A DNA stretch of 64,000 nucleotides from Candidatus Undinarchaeales archaeon (lineage in GTDB: Archaea > SpSt-1190 > JASMDC01), in contig JASMDC010000001.1 of NCBI GenBank assembly GCA_030753015.1, positions 165,467-229,466 on the forward strand, read 5' to 3'. The notes below the pieces were generated by a model, which worked only from the letters and a program-made list of their open reading frames with translations, searched no databases and was not told the origin of the DNA. Below are positions 1-8,800 of the stretch, one piece after another. Position numbers and translations under genes: made by a program. Each line of letters begins with the position of its first letter. The first letter of the stretch is position 1.

Positions 1-238
1 TGCCGTCGAGTTCCTTGATCGCCTTGATCTGGTCGGCGAGGGAGTCGTCCTTCACCGCGCCGCGCACCCAGCTCTCGAAGTCGTTGCGGTTGTCCCGAAG
101 ATGGAAGAGCACGGCCTCGGTCTGGAGCTCTCTGAGGAGGTCACGGAACTCCTCGAGACTGCGAGCGATTGCGACGATGCGGTTGTCATGGGTCTTGAAG
201 TAGAACTCCTTCCCCGGCGGCACAGAGTGCTCTGACAT
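1..238 (-). CDS. DUF5752-like protein, 3' end outside window
   Basis: This reading frame starts with ATG at 238 and runs off the left edge of the window, so only the first 79 residues are visible. The protein begins MSEHSVPPGKEFYFKTHD, followed by a segment with SLEEFRDLLREL, then AVLFHLRDNRNDFESWVRG and a helical end containing DSLADQIKAIKEL. This order (FxFK start, SLEEF helix, FH-x-DFxxW core, LAxxI helix) is what I know from the small archaeal DUF5752 family, whose function is unknown. It is divergent from the large gene at 561, with about 320 AT-rich bases between them. The family call is from pattern memory and would need a profile search. Confidence 0.6.
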   Translation of the reverse strand, partial: MSEHSVPPGKEFYFKTHDNRIVAIARSLEEFRDLLRELQTEAVLFHLRDNRNDFESWVRGAVKDDSLADQIKAIKELDG

Positions 239-560
239 ATTATGACTGTTGATGACAGGGATTTTAAAACCTTTCGACTTAGAGGGCATACGTCCTTTTT
301 TTGATAAATTTTATTAAGAGATTTAGTTACAACATGTAAGAAATACGCCGAAATGCTTAGACCTGAATAGTATTTCCGTTTCTTTACATGTGAGTGAAAA
401 AAGGAAGGTTAATGCAACCTTATGATGTTAAGTTCGCATCTTGCGAGATGTGGGTATGCGACGGGATGTGGCGTGGGGATGCATTTTTTTATGAGCGCCA
501 TCGAGGAAATGAATTTAAATGGTCCCCGATGGGTCTAGAATACCTGTCAGGTGAATGAAC
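239..560. other. Divergent intergenic region with promoter
   Basis: AT-rich stretch between two divergent genes. I see no gene in it. A TATA-like AATTTAAAT lies at 512-520, about 45 bases before the ATG at 561, and is a plausible promoter for the plus-strand gene. A T-rich run near 296-312 could act in promotion or termination for the minus-strand gene, but nothing distinctive marks it. Confidence 0.5.
512..520 (+). promoter_or_regulatory. TATA-like box for the gene at 561
   Basis: AATTTAAAT; transcription would begin near 540-546. This leaves a short leader with GGTGA at 550-554, correctly spaced for the ATG at 561 but too close for the ATG at 555. Confidence 0.5.
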
Positions 561-3500
561 ATGGTAGAGCTATCTAAATCATCGGTCATCCAAATGGTCG
601 CCGTCCTGTCCGTGATCTTGATGCACACAGGGCTTGCCGCCCTCACGACCACGAGCTCCCAGATGGAGGAGAACTTCTTTTTCGACTTCTCTGAGAACAC
701 CAAGGTCGAAGGGACCGGTGACGTCTACTTCAACTATATGGGGACCTTCATGAACTCGTCAATCATCGACATGGGCGCGGTAACTCTGGACTCGGTGACC
801 GAGGCACCTGACACGGGGTACACCGACAGCGCTACCATCGCTGACGGTCATGTGTATGTCGTCCGCACTGCCGAGGACAACTACGTGAAGTTCCTGATCC
901 ATACGACCGATATGGTCTACATGCTCGATGTCGAGTTCGTCCTCCAGGACGACGGGAGCAGGACGCTGGTGGCGACCGCCGAGCCTACGGCCGAGCCGAC
1001 AGCTGAACCGACGGCCGAACCTACACCTGAGCCAACCCTCGAGGTGAAGGCCGCATCGAAGGAGGAGAAGCTCCGTATCAACAAGAACGAGCCCGTGACC
1101 TTCTGCGGCGTCAACGTCACCTTCACCGGGACCGCTCCGGGGACCGCCCGGGCGGAGTTCTCCGTGCTCGACGCTGAAGGTCAGAGCGACATGTTCTTGG
1201 CGGACTACGACTCGGTCCGCTCGTCCGGCCTCGAGGAACGGTTCGAGGTCGGGGAGATCGTGCTCGTTGTACGCAAGGACTGCATGAACTTCCCTTCATC
1301 TGTCGATATCTACGTGAACCAGTCGGGCACGTGCAGGAAGGAAGAGCTCACCGAGAAGTACAGCGACCTTACCGAGCTCACCTTCAGGACCTCGACCATC
1401 AAGCATCATGAGGGTTCCGGTACCGGGGAGGCCTTCATATTCAGGAAGGGCGTTGTGTACGAGTCATGGTTCCCCGAGGTCGATGGGCTGACAGCGGACT
1501 TCAACTTCAACGGCACCCATATCCGCATCGGTGGTATCAACGGCGTGCTCGCACAAGAGGACGACTTCGACTCAGTGGGCATCGCCACGCCGTCAGGCTA
1601 CCCGTGGGAGAACGTCCCCACGACGGCAGGTGCCGTTTACATATTCCAGACCGCTGACAAGAAGTACGCGAAGCTCGTGGTCAAGGAAGTATCGAACGAA
1701 TCGATGACCTTCAAGTGGGCCTACCAGCCCGATGGCTCGGGGTACTTCTTCGATGTCCCTGATACTGATGACATCCTCGTTGGACAGGATCCCGAGGACG
1801 GTGCAGTGAACGTCTCGTACGCTCTCACAAGAGCACAGCTAATCCTCAACAGGACCTTCTTCGACATGTACATGGGCCTGATGGGCAACAACACCGTCAT
1901 GGCCAGCCACTTCATGAACCTCACGGCGACCATCCTCGAGGACGGTGTCGAGGTCCAAGTGCTCCACGACGTCGACTTCGAGAACGGTACCATCATAGTC
2001 GATCTGACGCAGAGGCTCGATCCCGAGCAGGAGGTCGAACTCCACGTCACGGGATTCCAGGACTCGTGGGACAACACCCTCCTCGACTACCGATGGGGTT
2101 TCACCACCGCCGAGAAGGAGAAGGTGGCGCTCACATGGCTCGAGCTCGGGACCGCTGTCACGGCGACAGCCGAGCCCGGGAAGATGTCATGGTACGGGTT
2201 CAACCTCACCGTTCCCACAGAGGTGAGCATCGCCGTCGATGCCGCTACGGCAGGACCTGTGGCCGCGCTCGTGCTGGACGTGACGTCGCCGGACGCGATC
2301 GTCGAGGTGACCGCTACAGAAGAGGTCGCTCTCACTGTGCTCATCCCCGGGACCTACCTCGTGCGGCTCGCCACCACGGCGACCGAGAGCGCTGATGTGA
2401 CCCTCACCGTATCCGAGTCGGACTCCTGCCCCGAGTGCCTCACCGACGAGGCGGGTAGCACGCCCGACACGGCTGCCACCCTGGCCCTCGGCAAGGAGGA
2501 GATGGGCGTTGTCGCGTGCACAGCCCTGAGCGATACGTGCGATACCGACCTATTCGGGCTCATCCTCATCACCGACTCGAAGATCAGCGTTTCCTTCCAC
2601 GCCAGCGATGCCCATGGCACAGGTTGGAAGTGGACCAAGGCCACCATCGTCGATAGCGAGGGCAACGTCGTCAAGGAGATGGACTCCGGGGGGGACAAGG
2701 AGCGGGAAGAGGTGCTGGAGCTAGCGGCCGGGGCCTACGGCATCAACATCGCATCGAATCCTTCATGGAAGGGCTTCTTCCGCTACGCCCTGCGGGCCGA
2801 CACTGTCGTGGCGTGCGGAGGCGTCGAATGCCCCCCTAACGCTGAGTGCATCGACGACGCCTGCCAGTGTGCGAGCGGTTTCAAGGAGTGCGACGACGCG
2901 TGCATCGCGGACGACCTCTGCTGCGCTGACGCCGACTGCCCTGGAGGTGCATGCCTTGAGAACCGCACGTGCGAGGGTCCGGCAGTCATGCCCGAGATCC
3001 TTGCCAATGCCACCGCCAACGCGACGGCCACACCAACCCCTGAACCGACACCCGAGCCAACGCCCATGCCCACTCCCACGGTGGACGAGCACGGGCTGGA
3101 GCACTTCACGACGAAGATCGGGATCGGCCAGGTGCTCACCCTGGCACCCCTCGGCCTCATGAACGGAGAGGACGCACAACCGGGTGCGGGCGATATCGAA
3201 CTGCTCCCGGGCGGCACGCTCAATGCGCGGTCGGACAAGTCCGGACTGCTCGAGCTCAACGCGACGTCCGTGGAGGACGTCAAGGAAGTGCCCGAGACCG
3301 GATACCGACCTAACCTCACCCTGCGCAAGGGGATGGTGCTCGCAGTGAAGACACAGAAGGGCACCTATGCCATCGGTATCATAACGACCCTGCAGCTCAA
3401 TCCCTCCGTCGAGATCGAGTGGATCCACCAGCCTGACGGCTCACGGTCGGTTGCTCCGCAACCAACCCCGGAACCGCAGACGATCGTCGAGAGTGTCGTG

Positions 3501-5015
3501 ACGACCGTGAAGGAGAAGCCCATTCAGAGCGCGGCAGCAGGAGCAGCCGTCGTGGCTGTCGCCGCGGGGGCCGTCCAGGTGCTCGGAGGGGGAGCTGCAG
3601 CGACCGCCGCCGCGGGCGCAGCTACAGCGGCCGGAGCGGCCACGGCAGCAGCAGGCGCCGCCGGAGCAGCAGGCGCTGCCGGAGCGGCCGGAGCAGCAGG
3701 GGCTGCAAGCGCCACGACCGCCAGCGTCACCAGCGCAATGGCAGCGGGCGCGGGCGTATCGGGCGGTGCCGCGGGCGCTGCCACGACCACGGTAGCTGGT
3801 TCGGCCGCAGCGGGAAGTGCAGCGACCACCGGGGCCGCAGCGGCAGGTAGCGCGGCCACAGGGGCCGCAGCGGCAGGTGCCAGCACTGCGACGGCCGTCG
3901 CCGCATCGACGGGCTCGGCCACGGCGGCAGCATCGGCGGTACAGTCCATCGGTGGACAGGGTATCGCCTTCCTGGCAAAGAAGAAGGCCTACGGCATGGC
4001 CATGAACAAGGTCCAGGACAAGATCAAGGACAAGATGGTGGACAAGGGTGTCGCACACCTTGCCCAGCAGTGCGCAGCTCCTGCCCTCCTGGCGCAAGCG
4101 GAGCAGATGGAGGCCGATGACAAGCAGGACCTCGCCGAGACCTACCGCATAGCAAACCAGATACTCCTTATGTTGTACCGCTCACCGCAGACGTCCCCGG
4201 AGCTCTCCAAGGCCATGTGGGGCGGCGATGTGGACTACGCCAAGCCCATCATCGACATGCTCATCGAGCCGCTGGGCATCCTCGACCAGGATTCCGAGAC
4301 AGGCATCTACGCGATCACGCCCGAGGAGTACCAGCTCATGCACAGATGGGTTCGGGCCGCCGACCTCCAGAACGAGATATCGATCGTGCTGGACGGTCTC
4401 ACCGGCGATGTCGGCCTAGGTACGATCAAGAACATCAAGGAGACGTACCAGACGAAGTGGCGGACGCCCACGGAAGGAGAGGAAGAGGCGGCCGTGATGT
4501 TCGAGGAGCCGCCGGCCTACTTCAAGGAGGAGGACGTGGAGAAGGCCGAGCGGGTCCAGCCGCTGATGGATCCTGTCAAGCGCCGGCTAACGAACTTCCT
4601 CGAGGAGAAGTTGGCCACCGAGCTGTCGCGGCGCAAGTTCTCGGACCTCGCCGGAGAGTGCATGCTCGGCAGCCTGTTCGCCGACCGGTACCGCTCTACG
4701 AACGCTGACATCGCCAAGCAGGTGTCCGACGGCTACCAGCTCGTTCTGACGCTCTACAAGCAGCCTCTCACCGCGGCGGACCTCGACAAGGTCATCTGGA
4801 AGGCAGGCCACGGCAAGGCGGGAGAGTACATGCCCGGCTTCGTCGAGAAGGGCCACATAGTCGTCGACGAGATCACCGGCATCCACTCGCTGAGCCCTGA
4901 CGAGTTCAGGGCCACCGAGTCCTTCCTGCGCCTCACCGGCCTCAAGGGCGTCGTGGAACCCGTCCTGGACATGATGCTCGGGGCCAAGGACTGCCGAGGT
5001 CCTGGAGGGAGATGA
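561..5015 (+). CDS. Giant secreted/membrane protein: beta-modules, EGF-like knot, Ala-rich segment, two winged-helix-like repeats
   Basis: A protein of about 1484 residues. An N-terminal signal peptide (residues ~5-27) is followed by a beta-rich module. Three copies of this module end in a Q-x-DGS signature (near 935-960, 1710-1745 and 3420-3450). Between them lie TAEP/TPEP linkers, an Ig-like stretch, two segments resembling bacterial pre-peptidase C-terminal domains (~2130-2780), and a Cys-rich EGF-like knot (2815-2980). An extreme Ala/Gly segment (~3525-3950) includes a hydrophobic stretch that could span the membrane. The C-terminal ~300 residues hold two copies of a ~130-residue domain (about 4070-4430 and 4610-4995) that recurs six and a half times in the gene at 5752-10086. 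I infer an external sensor, a membrane passage and an internal winged-helix-like part. ATG 561 is preferred over 555 because of GGTGA at 550-554. Function is unknown. Confidence 0.8.
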   Translation: MVELSKSSVIQMVAVLSVILMHTGLAALTTTSSQMEENFFFDFSENTKVEGTGDVYFNYMGTFMNSSIIDMGAVTLDSVTEAPDTGYTDSATIADGHVYVVRTAEDNYVKFLIHTTDMVYMLDVEFVLQDDGSRTLVATAEPTAEPTAEPTAEPTPEPTLEVKAASKEEKLRINKNEPVTFCGVNVTFTGTAPGTARAEFSVLDAEGQSDMFLADYDSVRSSGLEERFEVGEIVLVVRKDCMNFPSSVDIYVNQSGTCRKEELTEKYSDLTELTFRTSTIKHHEGSGTGEAFIFRKGVVYESWFPEVDGLTADFNFNGTHIRIGGINGVLAQEDDFDSVGIATPSGYPWENVPTTAGAVYIFQTADKKYAKLVVKEVSNESMTFKWAYQPDGSGYFFDVPDTDDILVGQDPEDGAVNVSYALTRAQLILNRTFFDMYMGLMGNNTVMASHFMNLTATILEDGVEVQVLHDVDFENGTIIVDLTQRLDPEQEVELHVTGFQDSWDNTLLDYRWGFTTAEKEKVALTWLELGTAVTATAEPGKMSWYGFNLTVPTEVSIAVDAATAGPVAALVLDVTSPDAIVEVTATEEVALTVLIPGTYLVRLATTATESADVTLTVSESDSCPECLTDEAGSTPDTAATLALGKEEMGVVACTALSDTCDTDLFGLILITDSKISVSFHASDAHGTGWKWTKATIVDSEGNVVKEMDSGGDKEREEVLELAAGAYGINIASNPSWKGFFRYALRADTVVACGGVECPPNAECIDDACQCASGFKECDDACIADDLCCADADCPGGACLENRTCEGPAVMPEILANATANATATPTPEPTPEPTPMPTPTVDEHGLEHFTTKIGIGQVLTLAPLGLMNGEDAQPGAGDIELLPGGTLNARSDKSGLLELNATSVEDVKEVPETGYRPNLTLRKGMVLAVKTQKGTYAIGIITTLQLNPSVEIEWIHQPDGSRSVAPQPTPEPQTIVESVVTTVKEKPIQSAAAGAAVVAVAAGAVQVLGGGAAATAAAGAATAAGAATAAAGAAGAAGAAGAAGAAGAASATTASVTSAMAAGAGVSGGAAGAATTTVAGSAAAGSAATTGAAAAGSAATGAAAAGASTATAVAASTGSATAAASAVQSIGGQGIAFLAKKKAYGMAMNKVQDKIKDKMVDKGVAHLAQQCAAPALLAQAEQMEADDKQDLAETYRIANQILLMLYRSPQTSPELSKAMWGGDVDYAKPIIDMLIEPLGILDQDSETGIYAITPEEYQLMHRWVRAADLQNEISIVLDGLTGDVGLGTIKNIKETYQTKWRTPTEGEEEAAVMFEEPPAYFKEEDVEKAERVQPLMDPVKRRLTNFLEEKLATELSRRKFSDLAGECMLGSLFADRYRSTNADIAKQVSDGYQLVLTLYKQPLTAADLDKVIWKAGHGKAGEYMPGFVEKGHIVVDEITGIHSLSPDEFRATESFLRLTGLKGVVEPVLDMMLGAKDCRGPGGR
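3590..3950 (+). repeat. Low-complexity GCN (Ala/Gly) tract
   Basis: In-gene run of GCN/GGN codons giving AAGAAGAAGAAG-type sequence and later GSAATGAAAAG repeats. It lies between the external part and the C-terminal repeats of the protein at 561-5015. Its composition also opens long antisense frames that are not genes. Confidence 0.8.
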
Positions 5016-5392
5016 GAGTTCTGGGAGCGAGGTCGAGTAATCCAATAAGAAGCCCAAGAAGAAGGAATAGGGAACGAGTGGCCACGGGTCACACAGTATC
5101 TCGGGCTTTCACCTTAACATGGTGACGTAATTTCGTTACCCGTAAGGCCATCCAGTCGATACCCTTATATGGCAACCACGCCTAAACTCTATCCTGACAG
5201 TAGCTATGGGAATATGTATGTCCCGGAGCTGCCGCCAGATGCGAGAGGTCCCGCAGGTGAGAACAGGACACCCAAAAGACCCCGGACGCACCGTGTGCGA
5301 CGGGAAGAGGGAAAGCTATGGGTGGATCCAGCCAAGGACTAGACCAGGGTGGTAGAGCAAAGGAAGGACGGCGGGAAATCCCCTCCCGTGGT
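5016..5392. other. Intergenic/leader region
   Basis: About 380 bases without a supported gene. It contains a TATA-like CTTATATGG at 5164-5172 and an imperfect palindrome around 5123-5143 (GTGACGTAATTTCGTTAC) that could be an operator. The ATG at 5206 opens only a short frame and an in-frame ATG at 5318 lies upstream of the better GTG start at 5393. Confidence 0.4.
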
Positions 5393-5854
5393 GTGCGGAA
5401 GCTTTCCTTCACGCTCCTCCTGCTCGTCCTCCTCACCACTGCAGTGAACAACGCGCCCGTGTCCGGTTTCGGCAAGGCGCTGGACTTTGACGGAACGGAC
5501 GACTTCGTGAGCGTACCGGACCACAGCAGCCTCCAGATCACCGGATCGATCACCGTCGAGGCTTGGATCAGGGCCGCTGCCTGGACGTCTGAGTCCCATG
5601 AAGGCACCATCGTCAGCAAGGAGGAGTGGCCGGACAACGTGCGTAAGGGATACGTCCTCAGGGCGGGGGAGAACGGTAAACTCTCCTTCAGCATCGCGAT
5701 CGGTGACAACTGGCCGGAGGCCGTCTCCTCCCCGATCATGTTCACCCACACGTGGCATCACGTGGCGGGGACCTTCGACGGCACCAACATCAGGGTCTAC
5801 ATCGATGGTACATTACAGAACACCACCGCGGTCCGCGTTCGACAAAGCAGCTGA
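5393..5854 (+). CDS. LamG-domain secreted protein, truncated by an out-of-frame junction
   Basis: From GTG 5393 the protein opens with MRKLSFTLLLLVLL, an ideal signal peptide. An in-frame ATG at 5318 would add 25 residues of non-signal sequence. The mature part is a laminin-G-like (concanavalin A fold) domain with typical landmarks: ALDFDGTDDFVSVPDH near its start, ITVEAWIRA, and WHHVAGTFDGT followed by VYIDGTLQNTT. The fold normally needs two or more further strands, but the frame ends after TTAVRVRQSS at 5854. At 5827-5838 a different frame takes over that encodes half of the winged-helix-like repeat found in its neighbour. This gene therefore looks like the external sensor of a protein built like the one at 561-5015, with the middle missing. 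It may be a real deletion or an assembly join. Confidence 0.7.
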   Translation: MRKLSFTLLLLVLLTTAVNNAPVSGFGKALDFDGTDDFVSVPDHSSLQITGSITVEAWIRAAAWTSESHEGTIVSKEEWPDNVRKGYVLRAGENGKLSFSIAIGDNWPEAVSSPIMFTHTWHHVAGTFDGTNIRVYIDGTLQNTTAVRVRQSS

Positions 5855-8800
5855 ACGAACTCATCTGGCGAAAGGGAAAAGGCAAGTGCATGCACTTCAT
5901 CCGGGCACTGGCCGCGAAAGGGTACGTAGAGCGCCTTGGCTTCACGGGTTCATATCGCCTCAACGCCGATGAGGGGATGCGCGTGTCGGCCTTCCTGGCC
6001 GCTTCCGGGCTCGGGACCGTTGTCGAGCCGGTCATCGATATGATGCTCGGTGGCCTGGAGGACGTGACACGGGAGAAGGACGTGAGAGGGGTCGAGACCG
6101 CCACGAGCCGCCCGCGCAGGAACAGGTTGTCCATTCTGCTCGACCAGGAGCTCGTGGAGACGCTCTCACAGCGGCCGCCAGAGGGATTGATGGGCGACTG
6201 CCTGCTCTCGCGCCTCTTCCTCCAGCGGCTCCAGGTCGAGGACCCCTCCCTTGCAGATGAGCTCGTCTCAACCTACCAGCTCCTCCTCCTCCTTCAGCAT
6301 GGACCGCTCCTCGCCGGGGAGGCCGACTGGCTACTTTGGGAGGAAGGTGTCGGAAGGGGCGAGAAGTTGCTCAATGGCCTGCTGGAGCGTGGCTACCTCG
6401 ACAAGGAGGCCGCCACCGGCCGCTTCTTCCTCAGCCCCGACGAAAAGGAGCATGACTCGGCCTACCTGATCCGGACCGGTCTCCTGTCCGTCATCGATCC
6501 TGTCCTCGACATGATACTCGGTGTGATCGAGAGGACTCCCGCCGAGGTCGAACCTGTCGTCGCTCCCACGAGTGCTGCGTACCGGCACGCGCACCGTAGC
6601 TTCGCCAACGTCCTCGAGCGCGAGATCAATCGTGGTCTCGCCCGGCTCTCAGCGGAGAGCATCGAGGATAAGTGTCTGTTAGGGAGGTTGTTCACGGACC
6701 GCTCGCGGACGACGAAGGCGGAGGAGCTCCAGAAGTTCGCCGAGGTCTACCGGGGCGTCCTCGTGCTCTACCGGACCCCCGCCACCGCAGAGGAGCTCGA
6801 CCGTGTCCTGTGGGACGAGGGCGAGGGGAAGGGTGCCTCCTATATGGACGCTCTCGTGGCGAAGGGCTATCTGGAGCGTCGTGGTGAGCCCGCACGGGCC
6901 TTCCTGGTACCCGATGAACGGAGGAGGACAATGGCCTACCTCCAGCGCACAGGTCTCGAGGGACGGCTCGTACCCGTGCTCGATATGATGCTCAGGCATG
7001 CGGGCGTGCGACAGCTCCCCGTCCAGATCGTGGAGGAACTGACAAAAGAGCTCCCGCGGCCCCCGACACCTCCGACACCGACAGGCGAACCTGCGCTGTC
7101 ATCGCCGTCAGCCGTGCCGACGCCGCCTACGCCACCTGCCCCTGAGGATGTACAGTTCCCGCCCTCCCGGTTCAAGCCGCCCAAGCGACTGATACCCGAC
7201 AGGTTCAAGCCGCCGAAAGCGCCGGAAGAGCCGGACAGGTTCAAACCACCGAAGGGCCGGACGCTCCCGGAGGTACCTGCTCCGATCGAGGTGATCGAAC
7301 CGACAGTCGTGCCAACACCACCTACCCCACCGACCGTGCCAACACCACCTACCCCACCGACCGTGTCGACGCCACCCACCCCGCCGACCGTGCCGACGCC
7401 ACCCACCCCGCCGACCGTGCTGACGCCACCTGCCACAGAGGAGTTTCCGTCCCCACCCACTCGGTTCAAGCCGCCCAAGCGTCCGACGCTTGACAGGTTC
7501 AAGCCGCCGAAGATGCCGAGCCAGCCGGACCAGTTCAAACCACCGAAGGGCCGGGCGCTCCAGGAGGCACTTGCTCCTGCTGAGGCTGTCGTGCCAGTGC
7601 AGGAATCCAGGGCCCGAACCCGCCTATCGCTCGACCTCGACGAGCGGCTCTTGGCAGCGGTCCCCCGGCTCACGGGAGATGCGCTCAGCGATCCGTCCCT
7701 GGTAGCGAAGGTGCTCGCCGACGGCTCCAAGGTAACAGATGGAGGGCTAAAGGCAACGCTATCCGAGCTTGTGCAGGTGCTGCTCCTGCTCGACCGCGGC
7801 CCCATCGCTGAGGATGACCTTGACCAAGCTGTCTGGGAGGATAGCGGCAGGGCACACATGTGTCTTTCGGCGCTGGCTGAGACAGGCCATGTAGAGCGTA
7901 TGGGAAGGACGGGCCGATACGTCCTCGCGGTGGACCAGCGACGAATGACCGGGAAGTTACTCGAGCGCACCGGCCTCAGGGATTTAGTGAATCCAGTGCT
8001 CGACGAGATGGTCAGGAGAGTACGTGAGCGGCCGCGACCGAAGGTCAAGGCACCTCCCCGGGAGACCGTGCAGAAGGAGAAGAAGGACGTCCCCCTACCC
8101 GAGAAGGTCGTGCGCGAGGTCGCCAGGCTGGTAGCGGCCAACACCTACGCCAACATAATCGAGCGCGAGCTGAACCGGGCCTTGACAAAGCTCCCATTAA
8201 AGGCCCTGAAGGGCGAATGCCTCCTATCCAAGCTGTTCCGTGAGCGGATCAGTGCCACCGATGTTGAGAGCATGTGTAAGCTGGCAGAGGTGTACCGCGT
8301 CCATCTGGTGATCTACCGGACCCCGGTCACAGCAGACCAGCTCGACCGTGTCCTCTGGGGCGAGGGGGCCGGCAAGGGCGTGTACTACCTTGAGGCGCTG
8401 AAACTGAAGGGCTACGCCGAGCGGGACGAGAACGGCCGCTATGCTATGTTGCCCGAAGAGCGAGAGGCGATCGGATCGTTCCTGGACCGCACGGGTCTCG
8501 ATGAGCGGCTCGTTCCCGTTGTCGACATGATGCTCGGTCATTCCGGGATGAGGCCCGCGCCTGCTATCACTCGGCCAGCAAAGGTGGTCGCTCCACCGAA
8601 GCCACCGAGACCGAGGAAGCTCCCATCCCCACCGAAACCTCCGAGGCCGAAGGACGTTATTCCACCACCCGAGAAGAAGGTAGTCCAACCATCTAAGCCC
8701 CCACGTCCCCGTCTGCTGGAGCGCCCACCCTCTCCGCCCAAGGTCGAGAAGGTAACACCTTCTAAGGTTCTCCGTCCCCGTCTGCTGGAGCGCCCGCCCT

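Noticed and set aside
3524-4097. Long antisense frames over the Ala-rich tract
   Set aside because: They are a by-product of GCN repeats on the sense strand; their translations are low-complexity and have no start signals.
5206-5340. Short frame from ATG 5206 upstream of the LamG gene
   Set aside because: It ends after about 47 codons with no recognisable sequence; the LamG gene has a better start at 5393.
7309-7430. 27-base tandem repeats considered as a CRISPR-like array
   Set aside because: Units are contiguous with no spacers, keep the reading frame and encode a Pro/Thr linker.
6936-8144. 402-residue minus-strand frame over the repeat protein
   Set aside because: Its Gly/Val repeats mirror the Pro-rich linker of the sense gene, whose winged-helix-like copies are conserved; no promoter is visible.
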